Assembly: GCA_023334545.1 (NCBI GenBank)
Contig: JAADVB010000002.1
Span: 62,001-126,000 of the forward strand
DNA: 64,000 nt
Origin: Salisapilia sapeloensis
Lineage: Eukaryota > Oomycota > Peronosporomycetes > Peronosporales > Salisapiliaceae
Reading direction: 5' to 3'
Within the stretch, counting starts at the first letter, position 1. Every line of letters starts with the position of its first letter. Of this stretch, positions 1 through 10,301 are shown one piece after another. Below the pieces are notes generated by a model. It ran no database searches. It worked only from the letters and a program-made list of their open reading frames with translations, and was not told the DNA's origin. A program made the translations under genes and the position numbers.

Positions 1-225
1 ACTGACTGCTGTTTTTTACGCATATATGATTGGAGGAGCAAGTTTGGAGGAGGCAATTGGGTACGCAGGATGGTACATGTTGGATAAAGAGTATGGTAGG
101 TAAGAAGAGCATGGAGATGGCACATACCTGAGAGGCTGGGAATTGATTTCTGGCGGTCGAAGGTCGAAAAGATGCGCCTCATTTATGTGCTCCTGCTTGG
201 TGCATACTTTGTCTAGTATGAGCAT
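1..225 (-). CDS. partial minus-strand gene, probable first exon
   Basis: An ATG at 225 opens a 98-nt exon (128-225) on the minus strand that ends at a good GTATGT donor at 127. The peptide begins MLILDKVCTKQEHINEAHLF and contains the run DLRPPEINSQPLR. The next acceptor probably lies within the first few bases of the window or beyond it, so the rest of the gene is outside. I do not recognise the protein. The support is only an ATG, an open frame and a consensus donor, so this could be a chance exon. It would be divergent to the trehalose gene at 660 and share its upstream region. Confidence 0.35.
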
Positions 226-659
226 ACATTATTCAAGTGGAAAGAGAGAAACGCGTCATCGACCAGGTGCTCCGGCATAGATCTGACGGATCCCATGCAA
301 ACGGATCGAAACGCCTGGTAGCAAAGATAGATTTTGACCATGCAAACGATATGATAAAACGCTGACAAGGTTGAGTATCGCAGCTTGGCGTTCCGAACGG
401 TCATGAAACGAAGAATCTGACACAAAGAAAAGATTTGCAAAGAGAGTGTCATCTGCTCATTGGATATTAGTGTATTAAATTTACACCAATCAAAAGACAC
501 CACCTTCCTCCGAAACGCCAAAAGAGAAGCCACGAGCGCATTGTGGTGCAGAAGACCCTCTGCGTCGACTCCTTTCTACATCCCACTTGCTTCCTTACCT
601 GCCCACTGCCTCTTGTATCTCTACCCACGTCCGTCTGAACACTTTTATATAAAACAAAC
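226..659. other. intergenic, probable shared 5' region
   Basis: About 430 bases between the start of the possible minus-strand gene and the plus-strand trehalose gene. Open frames here are short and look like chance. I see no RNA gene or repeat. Confidence 0.5.
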
Positions 660-3600
660 ATGCTGCAGCGACTGCGCCACGCCGTTGGCTGGGGTCCGCC
701 GCCAGGCACGCGACTCGAGTTTCAAGTCTGTGCACCACTCGGACACGGCCAAACAGTCTACGTCGTCGGTGACATCCCGGCCCTGGGTGGATCCGTCGAC
801 ACGCGTCCTATCTTTAGTGCATCTGATACCGGCCTAGCACTCGTCACGACGCCAGACTTGTATCCGATTTGGTACAATACTGAGCCTATTCTCGTTCCAG
901 CAGGTACTCGCCTTTGCTATCGGTTTGCAATCTTCTCTGGAAATACCTTTCTACGCTACGAAAGCGTACCTCCACGTGAATTAGTCGTGCCAAACGCAGA
1001 CTGTGCCATTAATCACACGCTCGACGTTGCGGATGCCTCGAGTGATTTGACGGAAGAATCGTTCCCGGGAGGGATGTTTGGTAACGTCATTCGTCTAAGC
1101 TCTGGTCAGGCTCTAGTCGATCGTCGAGCCACGGGAGATCAAGATAGCTTTGGTACGTTCCCGAAACGGTCGTCGTCCGCCAAGTACTCGGCCACACCGT
1201 TACAAGATACGATCCCGGAAGAGAGTACGGATGTGCGGATGACACAGGAAGAAGAGGCGCCGTCGACTCCACCAGCGCAGCCTCGATTGTCTCGAGTTAA
1301 TTCTCCGAGTATCCAGAGTCCAGTAACACAGCGCAAGAGGTCTCTCTCGGAAGAGTCTGGTAAGTCTCAGAACGTAGTCATTGAATCCACAGACGGTGTC
1401 ATCATCGTCGTCTACCGTCTGCCTGTCCTCGTACGTCGCAACGAGGACGGCGAGTACGAAATCGAATGGGAAGACGACAACCTTTTGTGTCCTTCTGGTC
1501 TCTTAAAGGAGCCAAAGAGCTATTCAAACTGGGATCGTGCAGGCTCCATGCGCATCACATGGGTCGGGACAGTCCATTGCTCGAGTCCGATCCCAAAGGA
1601 AGATGAAGATCGACTCACGAGGCAATTGGCTGAATTCCATTGCGTCCCCGTCTTCCTCTCGCCTTCACTAGCTGAGACCTTCCATAGCTATTGCTACAGC
1701 ACGCTCTGGCCGATCTTCCATAACCTTGTCGACATCTACGGGAAGCTTCCGACGCGTTGGTGGAATCCGACGGAGCAAAAAGCCTCTTGGTCGGACTACA
1801 AGAGCGTCAATCGAGTGTTTGTGAACAAGATCATTGAAGTGTATAATGACGGTGACCTCGTGTGGGTTCATGGATTGCATCTCTTGGTCGCTCCGTCCTT
1901 CTTGCTACGTCGATTGCCGAGCGTCAATGTCGGACTCTTCCTCCATACGCCATTCCCATCCAGCGAGATCTTCCGGACGCTGTCTGTACGCGCAGACTTG
2001 TTGCGCGGCATGCTATCAGCCGACCACATTGGTTTCCACTTGTACGAACATGCTCGTCACTTCCTCACGTCCTGTCGACGCATCCTCGGACTCGAGTACA
2101 GCGCCCAGTCTGGCGGATACATTGGCATCGAGTACAGCGGCCGTACGGTCATGGTTACGATCAGTCACATTGGCATCGAGCCTCCGTTCATGGACTCTGT
2201 CGATGCGCGAGAGCAAGTGCAGGAGGATACATTAGCTCTTCGAGACAAGTTCTGGGCGAATGAACGCACGGTCATCGTCAGTGTGGATCGTATCGAGCGT
2301 CTAAAAGGCGTACAACTGAAGCTCAGTGCGATTGAGCATTTTCTCGACACGCATCCCGAGTGGCGAGAGAAGCTGCAGTTGATTCAGTACGGTATCATCG
2401 ATCCGTCGGACATTTCACAAGAGAAAGAGAGTAAACGAGAGCAGGTCAAGGTGCACATTCAGCGGATTAACGACAAATTCGCACGTGATGGTGAGCCTGT
2501 GATTGCGTACGAAGAGCGTGAGAATACAGATTTAGCGTCTCGATTGCCTTTATGGAAACTTGGAGACATCTACCTCTCGACTTCTGTACGTGATGCCGTG
2601 AACTTGTATCCGTTCGAGTTCATCTACGCGCATGAACTTGAGAAGAAACCTGGTGTCGTCATCGTGTCGGAGTTTTCTGGCAGCAGCCGAGTACTACGAG
2701 GAAGTATCGTCGTGAATCCGTGGAAGCAACGAGAGCTCTTGACAGCGTTGGAGGCTGGATTAACCATGTCAGAGGAAGAGAAGCGAGCGAGGCATAAGAA
2801 AGATCTAGAGTACATTACGAATTCATCTCGTACGAAATGGGCGGAGCGGATTCTCGTCGATTTAAAACGTACGAAGAAGAATGCGACAGAAGGAGAGCAC
2901 CTCGGATATGGTCTCGGTCTAGGTTTCCGCATGCTTGAATTCAACGCCGGGTTTAGTAACTTGGACGTCGAGGCTGTTGCGAGGGCGTATCGAACGTCCT
3001 TCCGACGAGTATTGCTCTTTGACTATGGCAACACGTTGACGCAAGACCAGCGCCATGATAACGACTTCTCCAAGTACTTGACGAGGTCGCAGCAAGCGGT
3101 TAAGGAAGGGTCGGTGGTGTCGAAGGAAGAGATCCCGCCGGCATCTCCAGAGCTGCTGAGTGCCTTATCACGACTGTGTTCTGATCCGAGGAACACGGTG
3201 TTCATTCTTAGTGGCAAAGAGCGAGATGATTTGGAGAAGACACTTGGCGATGTCCGTGGCTTAGGACTCGCGGCAGAGCACGGGTACTTGTACAAGTGGG
3301 GTAGTAGCAAGGGTGGAGAAGATGACGTGTGGCTGTGTACCAAGGATGACTTTGATGACTCGTGGAAGGACATTACGCACTCTGTCATGGACATCTACAC
3401 ACAACGGACGCACGGGACGTACGTCGAGTTGAAAGGTAGTGCGATGCTATGGCAGTATCGAGATGCGGATCCAGAGTTTGGTCAGTTGCAAGCGAAGGAG
3501 CTGCATGATCAGCTGACACAAGTGCTCGAGAACTTTTCCGTCGAAGTGTTGAGTGGGAATGACTACCTTGAAGTCCGTCCAGCCGGCGTGGATAAAGGTG

Positions 3601-4223
3601 TGATTGTCGATCGGATCATGTCGACGATCGAATCGAATAACGGAGGCTTTGCAGACTTTATCCTTTGTGTCGGAGATGACAAATCGGACGAACTCATGTT
3701 CCAGTACTTGGAAGGCATGCGATCTCGACCGAAGCTGTTCACAGCGACCGTTGGGAAGAAACCGAGTCAGGCAAAGTACTTTGTGAATGACGTGGAAGAA
3801 GTGCTAGAGCTTTTGAACTCGATCACGAGGTTATCGACTGCCTCGAGTCGAAACTTGTCATTGAACGATCTCCATTCCCTCGATCGTGATCTACCTGCAC
3901 CGTACGTATACATTTTGCCTTGTCATGAGGCTTGTACTGAGTTATATTGTAGGGTATCGGATTCCGGATTTGCTCGAAGTCGAGATCGAGATTTGCTAGG
4001 CAGTAGTGGAACGTCGTCGTTTGATGCGCTCGTGACACCGACGCATTCGTCTATGTCGAGTGCAACGTTACCTAGTCGAAAGCACCCGTTGCAACAACGT
4101 CATAGCATGTCCATGAGCGTCTTGCCGAGTGCAGGTGCGAATCAGACGTCGTCAACGTATGAGCAGTACTTGAGCAACGTCGGCGAGTCGGATGACGACG
4201 GCATCGTCGGCATTGAGTTCTAA
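660..4223 (+). CDS. trehalose-6-phosphate synthase/phosphatase with N-terminal CBM20 domain
   Basis: Fused two-domain protein of the trehalose pathway. Residues about 15-125 look like a CBM20 starch/glycogen-binding domain (LEFQVCAPLGHGQTVYVVGD). Residues about 245-750 are a GT20 trehalose-6-phosphate synthase domain. A HAD trehalose-phosphatase domain follows from about 780, with SGKERDDLEK, an EVRPAGVDKG-type motif and CVGDDKSDE. Several catalytic positions deviate. The usual HDYHL motif reads HGLHL (G405, L406). The first HAD motif, usually DYDGT, reads DYGNT: D788 is kept but the second Asp is Gly790. This resembles plant class II TPS proteins, which are often regulatory, so enzymatic activity is uncertain. 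A likely 51-nt intron (3902-3952, GTACGT..TGTAG) is a multiple of three and open, so the uninterrupted frame overstates the protein by 17 residues; spliced length is 1170. It converges on GPN2, leaving 92 bp between stops. Confidence 0.92.
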   Translation: MLQRLRHAVGWGPPPGTRLEFQVCAPLGHGQTVYVVGDIPALGGSVDTRPIFSASDTGLALVTTPDLYPIWYNTEPILVPAGTRLCYRFAIFSGNTFLRYESVPPRELVVPNADCAINHTLDVADASSDLTEESFPGGMFGNVIRLSSGQALVDRRATGDQDSFGTFPKRSSSAKYSATPLQDTIPEESTDVRMTQEEEAPSTPPAQPRLSRVNSPSIQSPVTQRKRSLSEESGKSQNVVIESTDGVIIVVYRLPVLVRRNEDGEYEIEWEDDNLLCPSGLLKEPKSYSNWDRAGSMRITWVGTVHCSSPIPKEDEDRLTRQLAEFHCVPVFLSPSLAETFHSYCYSTLWPIFHNLVDIYGKLPTRWWNPTEQKASWSDYKSVNRVFVNKIIEVYNDGDLVWVHGLHLLVAPSFLLRRLPSVNVGLFLHTPFPSSEIFRTLSVRADLLRGMLSADHIGFHLYEHARHFLTSCRRILGLEYSAQSGGYIGIEYSGRTVMVTISHIGIEPPFMDSVDAREQVQEDTLALRDKFWANERTVIVSVDRIERLKGVQLKLSAIEHFLDTHPEWREKLQLIQYGIIDPSDISQEKESKREQVKVHIQRINDKFARDGEPVIAYEERENTDLASRLPLWKLGDIYLSTSVRDAVNLYPFEFIYAHELEKKPGVVIVSEFSGSSRVLRGSIVVNPWKQRELLTALEAGLTMSEEEKRARHKKDLEYITNSSRTKWAERILVDLKRTKKNATEGEHLGYGLGLGFRMLEFNAGFSNLDVEAVARAYRTSFRRVLLFDYGNTLTQDQRHDNDFSKYLTRSQQAVKEGSVVSKEEIPPASPELLSALSRLCSDPRNTVFILSGKERDDLEKTLGDVRGLGLAAEHGYLYKWGSSKGGEDDVWLCTKDDFDDSWKDITHSVMDIYTQRTHGTYVELKGSAMLWQYRDADPEFGQLQAKELHDQLTQVLENFSVEVLSGNDYLEVRPAGVDKGVIVDRIMSTIESNNGGFADFILCVGDDKSDELMFQYLEGMRSRPKLFTATVGKKPSQAKYFVNDVEEVLELLNSITRLSTASSRNLSLNDLHSLDRDLPAPYVYILPCHEACTELYCRVSDSGFARSRDRDLLGSSGTSSFDALVTPTHSSMSSATLPSRKHPLQQRHSMSMSVLPSAGANQTSSTYEQYLSNVGESDDDGIVGIEF

Positions 4224-4315
4224 AGCACGAGGCCAGAAAAACTTGGCGTTTCCTATTTTCTTTTCTCCAAAGATTTTTATTCCACCGTTGTCTTTTTCTT
4301 TCGTTCCAAGCGTAC

Positions 4316-5469
4316 TTAGCTATCGAGATACTTTTCCTGCATGCTTGCTTCTTCCGCACCAAACGCAGTATCTTTGGCAACGGCAGATTGCCAATCGATA
4401 TTCGAGAAGACGTAGCCATTAGTCTTGTCGATGACACTTATGAGTCGACCGAGACTTTCGCCGTCTTCGATTTGAATCGGATGGAACGTAACGAGACTAA
4501 AGTCTTCGATGACATCGATCAGAGCTTCATTCATACGACGAAAGCGTTGGCTTAGTCGACTTTGGAATGTAGGTGCGACTTCCAGCTGAGCAGGTGAGTC
4601 GTCTTCGATAGATTGCTGTGGATCGTCCAGTCGGTCGAGGAGGTAGCGTAAGTCCAGCACATCCGTGTAAAAGTCCAGATTAAATGCTGTCGACACATTT
4701 TTAGATAGAGGAAGGGATTGGTTGATTGTAGAAGTGTACCTAGTTGACCGTATTGCTGCATGAGGTCAGTTTTGGATAGCACATTGACGTGTGGAAGTTC
4801 TAGTCGAACCATGGACGATAGGCTGAGTAAAACAACGGAAATGAACTTAGCACTGTCAGTGCAGTGATGGGCGTCCACCAAGTGTACGACTGAGATCTAA
4901 CGTGTATCCCGTAAGACTCACGAGTGCCTGAATGATTTAGGTAGAGTTGAATGTACCTGATACTGTAGTTTCTGGATTTTGTGGAGAATGCTATGGATGG
5001 AGGCTTCGTGTGTGTAGAGTTCGACTTGGCCTGGAAAGTCGAATAATATATATTTGCCTGTGTGCCAGAAGAATATGGGCCAAGTATACTATTATATGCT
5101 ATGGACTGTGTGTACCTTGAATTGCTTGTAGACGTTCTTCTAGCCAGTCAAAGTTCTCGTTTATAAAGTCCATGCAGTACACGAGTCCTGTCATTCACTT
5201 GTCCAATTGAGTACACCTCTTGCCTTTGCATGTACAAGTAAAGCAAAAGTACCTCCGTTCGGACCAAGATCAAGCTCTTCCATGACGTTTTCTAGACACA
5301 CCAAGTCGCTGATGTCAATGGTAGGCTCATACGGCAGACCGTCGTTGGCTGGGTCCATGTTCACGACGACAGTGTCTCGACCATTCGCTTGAAGAAACTG
5401 CTGCATGCCATTGCAATAGGTCGTTTTGCCAGAGCCTGGCGGCCCTAACACCATTTGTGCGTACGGCAT
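4316..5469 (-). CDS. GPN2: GPN-loop GTPase 2
   Basis: Small GTPase of the GPN family. GPN proteins act in assembly and nuclear import of RNA polymerases. Five exons rebuilt from splice signals: 5253-5469, 5116-5187, 4957-5057, 4740-4896 and 4316-4686, giving 305 residues, normal for the family (about 310). Visible motifs are the P-loop GPPGSGKTTYC near the N terminus, the diagnostic LGPNGG loop spanning the first intron, G3 DFPGQVEL, and the G4-type NVLSKTDL. The start MPYAQMVLGPPGSGKTTYC matches the family position, so no upstream exon is needed. All four introns are 53-65 nt and every junction keeps frame. Confidence 0.95.
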
Positions 5470-5756
5470 TTGTACTACCTTGACGAGAAACGAAGGCGAC
5501 GAGTACTGGCGGCGCGAATACGATTATTCGTGTCGGAACTTGGTGTTTTGCGTGCAATTTAGCTGACAAGGATAAATTGTGTGAAAGTGTCGATAGTAAT
5601 CTTGGAAGGTTCTATAGCAAAGACATGATGGCAAGCAACTGAGAGATAGAAGTTGCGTTGTTGCACCAAACGAATCACCACCGAGGCTGTTGTTCCTACT
5701 TTCTATCGAAATTAAAAATTAATCGTTCTAGTCACTGTAAAAAATAAGGATTTAGG

Positions 5757-5762
5757 AAAAAA
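5757..5762 (-). terminator. Pol III oligo-T terminator of tRNA-Pro
   Basis: Six consecutive T on the minus strand a few bases past the tRNA 3' end, the usual RNA polymerase III stop signal. Confidence 0.8.
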
Positions 5763-5765
5763 GAG

Positions 5766-5837
5766 GGGCTTCACCGGGAATCGAACCCGGGACCTCTCGC
5801 ACCCGAAGCGAGAATCATACCACTAGACCACGAAGCC
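5766..5837 (-). tRNA. tRNA-Pro (anticodon CGG)
   Basis: The reverse complement folds as a complete cloverleaf. The acceptor stem is GGCTTCG/TGAAGCC, the anticodon stem is CTCGC/GCGAG around loop TTCGGGT, and the T arm is CCCGG with TTCGATT. The A box TGGTCTAGTGG and B box GGTTCGATTCC are intact. It has no intron and no encoded CCA. A run of six T on the minus strand just downstream (5757-5762) fits a Pol III terminator. It sits between the GPN2 start and the methyltransferase start. Confidence 0.97.
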
Positions 5838-5890
5838 TTGTATGGTTGCTTACACAGAAAGTGTTATATAAAGTTATTAATTTATGAAGT

Positions 5891-7025
5891 ATGTCTAGCA
5901 AGTGGACACAAAGCTTGACAACTTATCATAAAAGGACTCGCGAGCAACTTCCAATGGCTTGGAGACAGCATACCGGGCTACTTCGTAATCGATGTTTCTC
6001 AACACGTGGTAGGTACCCACCACAGAGCAGACATAGCCAAAGGAAAGACAATGGAAAAGATTGGAGCAAAGCAAAGGCTATGCACGATGCCCTGCCAAAT
6101 ATCCGTGGGGAAGGATTATTCGGTCTGCACAGTGTATTGCAAGCACTGGAAAGTGGACATCGGTCGCCGCATAAGCTTTACTTTCGTGAACGGACAGCAG
6201 CATCAGGTGGAAGCAAACGGAGTAAGCAAGACCGTGCAGTCGTGATGTTAGATCGTATCAAGGAGATTGCAGCCGCTGACAAACTGCCCATTGGTTACTT
6301 GAGGTATGCCTATCGATAAATCTTCTCTGCATTCGTCTATTTACTATTTTTAATAGCAAATGGTCTTTGAATCATCTTACGGACAACAAGCCGCATCAGG
6401 GAGTGTTGCTGGATGCTTCTCCGATTAAACTTTCCACGTTCCAGCCAGCGGCGCCAGTCGTAGGAGACACACGATTGACAGGAATGACTAGACCGCCTGT
6501 GCTACTAGCTCTGGACGAGATTTACGATCCTCAGAATCTCGGAGCCATCTTACGATCAGCTCACTTCTTCGGTTGTGACGGCGTGATTCTTAGTGAGCAA
6601 GACTCTGCGCCATTGACACCAACGACGTCACGAACATCCGTCGGTGCATTAGAAGTGATGGCTGCAAACGGATCGCTACAACTAACGAGAGACTTGCACG
6701 AGAGTCTAGCGATATGTCGTGACCTTGGATGGCGTATCTTGGGTGCTGCAAGCGGTGCCAATGCGACGCCATCGAATCAGCTTTCGACGGATAAACCGAC
6801 GATCCTGGTCATGGGAAATGAACATCGAGGACTACGAAAGGCAGTACTCCAGTGCTGTGATGAGGTTGTAACCATTCCACGAGGTATGTGTAGCTTTTTC
6901 ATTTCTATTTATCAGGAGCTAATGCGATGCGTGTAGGACCGGAGCTAGAGGAAGGTTCACGTGTTGATTCGCTTAATGTAAGCGTAGCATCCGCCGTTCT
7001 TCTTCATACGCTACTTTTGCAATAG
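5891..7025 (+). CDS. SpoU-family rRNA 2'-O-ribose methyltransferase, MRM1-like
   Basis: Knotted SpoU/TrmH methyltransferase, most like mitochondrial large-rRNA Gm methyltransferase (MRM1/PET56). Exons 5891-6303, 6357-6883 and 6937-7025 give 342 residues; both introns are 53 nt. An N-terminal substrate-binding part (IRGEGLFGLHSVLQAL, GYLSKWSLNHLT across intron 1) precedes the three SpoU motifs: DEIYDPQNLGAILRSAHFFG (motif 1), VMGNEHRGLRK (motif 2) and SRVDSLNVSVASAVLLH (motif 3, in the last exon). The N terminus is rich in Arg/Ser/Thr (MAWRQHTGLLRNRCFSTRGR from Met22), consistent with mitochondrial import; translation may start at either Met. It ends about 220 bp from the convergent INTS4 stop. 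Confidence 0.9.
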
Positions 7026-7247
7026 ATAGTCTAGGAATAGATAACAAGACAACAGCACATTCGTTTGATTTGGAACAAGCATTCTCTTCATGTAAGTAGC
7101 TTTTAGACGACTCTTAACGAAGAGAGATGGCCGGATTGACACTTATAGCGAGCTTCACAGGTTCCGAGATAGTGACGTAGTTGGATGCGAGTGGGTCAGA
7201 GATTTTCTACAGTACAAGAATTCAAAGCGAGCGTATAAGTAGATACT

Positions 7248-10091
7248 TCATGTATATAGAGGAAGGAATGGTACCGTAGCATCTTTTCTTGACAACATGG
7301 CTGGACATGCGATGCATATTGTTAGCGATATCTTGGTAGGATCAGACATGGCAGGTAGGCGAAGCGTCATGTTTTGCTCAAAGCTACGCCATGTACCGCC
7401 CAAGGCTCCAAAGGATTCGATCGGATGGTACGAACGATGGCCACCTGGTATCTTGCACTATAGACACACACCCATCACGATAGATGTTTCAGTTGGGAAG
7501 GAAGAAGAGTGGTCATGAAGCTATACCTTTATGACTACGGTCGCATCGTCTGGTAAGTCCTGCACCCACCCACGTACTAGGACTTGACTCGGCCATTGAG
7601 CTGTCAATTCCAACGGCTTTTTCTTTTCAACCGAATTCGGTTCTGTAAGGCTCGCCTTTGCTAATTTGCAACCGACATTGGAACGATCCAAGAGCTGTCC
7701 GAGCCACATATCCGATACCATCATTCGATATGTCTTGTCTAGTGCCTCAAACTCGATACTCTTGAGACTAGATAGCATCTGACTTTTGTCTATCCACAAG
7801 TTCATGTCGTCTGGGAGATACGTTAGGAGTGTTTGAATCGTCCGAATGGATGTATCCTGTGTATCTCTCTTGTTGGAAGCTAGTAACTGGACCAATGCAC
7901 CCATGCGTGTGCAGACGATGGTCTAGCGTACAGCATTAGAATGTAAGAGCGATATTCCCTGCGAAAAGAGAATGAACAAGTACCTGAATGAGACTGATAT
8001 GTGCGTTTCTGGATAAATGGCGGGTACGAGCGTATACGGCTCGAACGTGATGAAAGAGTTCTGAATGCAATTCCTGTAGTTTTGTGGATTGCATCGTACC
8101 TGTCTGGTTCATCTTGATCATGGTCATCACGCGCAGGATGCTATACGTTCGCTTCATGTAGCCATTGTCAGCGCATTCAGACTCACGTCTTTGGATCTAC
8201 GCACCATCAAATACAACACGGTGACCTCCTCATCCATTACACGACAAGTAGGTGCCTATTACCTCTGTAAATGTAGTCTGTGGGTTCTTCAGACATTTCT
8301 CTTTATCCATTAGATTAAGCTTATCGCCATCACTTTGCAGTGATGCACTCCGATCTGTTGGCTGCTTGATCATAAAGCTATCCCAAGCATCCTTTGGATG
8401 ATCGTTATCGACTGTACTTGTCTTCTCTGACTGTGTCAGCATCTCGCATAACGTATTAGCGCTCTCGCGTTCGTTTTCACTCTTTGAAGTCTTCTGAGCT
8501 AGACGCAATGGATGTAGTAAGCTACTATCTAACGCCACAACCGATTCGCATTGAGCACTAAGATCTTTGAGAACTGAAAGAACGATTGGATGAAATGTAT
8601 CCCATGGACTCTGCCACGTACGACCAGCGAGCAGTACGAGCTCAATCAAGTGCTTGACCATCCACGAGCTTCGCACGTCGCAACATACCAGAACGGACAG
8701 AATCGATGTTACCTCTCGAGCAGAGTCAAGTGTCGTGGCAGTCTGGTGGATATAGAGAAACTAGCATGCACGTGAGTACCATGTAAACACTAGTAGATAC
8801 AAACCGTATGCATAGAACCTACCTCTTCTCGAGACAATTCAAACTTCTTACCGTCAGTAGCGATCGTATGCTGCCTTAAAAGAAGTTTTAACGTAGAACA
8901 AATGGTCTGGAAGACTGTTGGAGCTTTCATGACAGTAGGTAAGATGTGCAAGTGTTCGAGAATGACTCGATCCAGCGCTCGGATGTTTTCTAGAGGTACT
9001 TTGGAGCATAAAACTTGGATCGTACGTGATGCTTCCATGACGACTTTCATCTCCTCGTCTTCTAGGAGAGATAGTAGCATTCCACTCGAGCGCATTAAGC
9101 GACTAGTACTTGACACATCTGCATGCGACGTAGTCTCATCGATCGAAGTCTTTTGTAAAGCATGCTCCAGCACATTTGAACTAACCGTACTGCCTATCAT
9201 TAAATGTCTCATGGATAAAGTCACCTCTAGACGAACGTTTATGGAAGAGTCATGCGCTGCCATGCAAAGAGTGAGGAACGTCTCGTCTGTTTGTGTGCGA
9301 TGGACATGCGTGAGCGGCATGTCGGATGAACTTGGACTGGTAGTAGTCTCCAGCTGCTGTGGATCGACTACAGAGTTTGGTGCATCGTTCAAAGCTACAA
9401 GGAGTCGGGCGCCAAAGACTCTGAGCTCGGATGAAGTGCCTCCGATAAGCCATTGCATCGCGTTTTTCATGCTGACTGCGTTTTTTGCTGGATCCTGGTT
9501 ACGGAATGGTTGGAATCCTTCACTATGAAGATGTAAGAGTCCTTTTAAGCATTGCAATTGGATCCCGTCGTCATGATCGGACGCTAAAATGTCCAATAAA
9601 AGGTTGGCTGCATCTGACATTCGCTTCGAGTACAGCATCCAGTCAAAGACGAGACCAAGCATGGCTCGACGTAGACTAGAATCCTCTGCAGCGCTTGTAT
9701 AATTGCGGAGTTGATCCGCCATATCGTCGGCTTGTACCATGGGCGCCACAACCGTCGGTTTGCAGCTTAGCATATCCCTCAGACTGCGCAATACGGCGGC
9801 AAGAACGACTCGACTATCACTGCTATTGCCTTGTCCATTATCCTGAGCCTGACGTTGTTGCTGGAGGAAGGAAAAGAGGTAGTCAATCGCTGACTTCGTT
9901 TTCGCGGTTGGTAGGATGGCAGCTTGCGCTAGTTTGTGCAGTAATGCGCCTTGGAGGTATGGATCCACTGTATTCTGTAGCTCCTCTCGGACAGAAGTAA
10001 AGGTTCCATCAGGTCCGGTCGAGCTTGCTACACGCTGGCGCTTGGAAGGGGGCTCCTGGTCCCCAGTTAGATGCTCCATCACGTTGTTCAT
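7248..10091 (-). CDS. INTS4: Integrator complex subunit 4 (HEAT-repeat protein)
   Basis: HEAT-repeat scaffold of the Integrator complex, which pairs with the INTS9/INTS11 endonuclease in metazoans. Exons 8823-10091, 8263-8760, 7984-8196, 7527-7922 and 7248-7457 all join in phase 0, giving 861 residues (human about 960). Similarity is clearest in the HEAT region (DSSINVRLEVTLSMRHLM.., then LLSLLEDEEMKVVMEASRTI) and in the C-terminal beta-rich part (SQVLVRGWVQDLPDDATVVI, then MTLRLPAMSDPTKISLTICI). The last exon is needed to complete this C-terminal domain. The start MNNVMEHLTGDQEPPSKRQR carries a basic KRQR stretch that could be a nuclear signal. It shares a 210-bp divergent upstream region with the EF-hand gene. 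Confidence 0.85.
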
Positions 10092-10301
10092 GATAAGGTG
10101 ACCAAAGGGTAGCTTATTTTTCAGAACTATATTTTGTTGCAGTTAAATGAGCTTGTCTTACAAAATATGCCAATATCTACCAAGAGCTCCATGACAGCAA
10201 TTCGTTTGTTTCATTCGGTTTATTAAGCTACTTCACATGATTAAAATCTACTTTATACACACTTTAAATTGAATATCTATCTTTAGAGGTCGCAAAGTGG
10301 G

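Noticed and set aside
1834..2263. Long alternative frames inside the trehalose, SMC6 and BEACH genes
   Set aside because: They overlap strongly supported coding domains, lack motifs, and follow from codon bias of the real frame.
7195..7242. BRCT-like end DVVGCEWVRDFLQYKNS on the plus strand after the methyltransferase
   Set aside because: It is very short, no upstream exon completes a BRCT fold, and the region lies at the 3' end of the Integrator gene on the other strand.
8075..8100. A 26-nt intron in the Integrator gene (GTACG..TACAG)
   Set aside because: It is too short for splicing in this genome and the frame is open through it.
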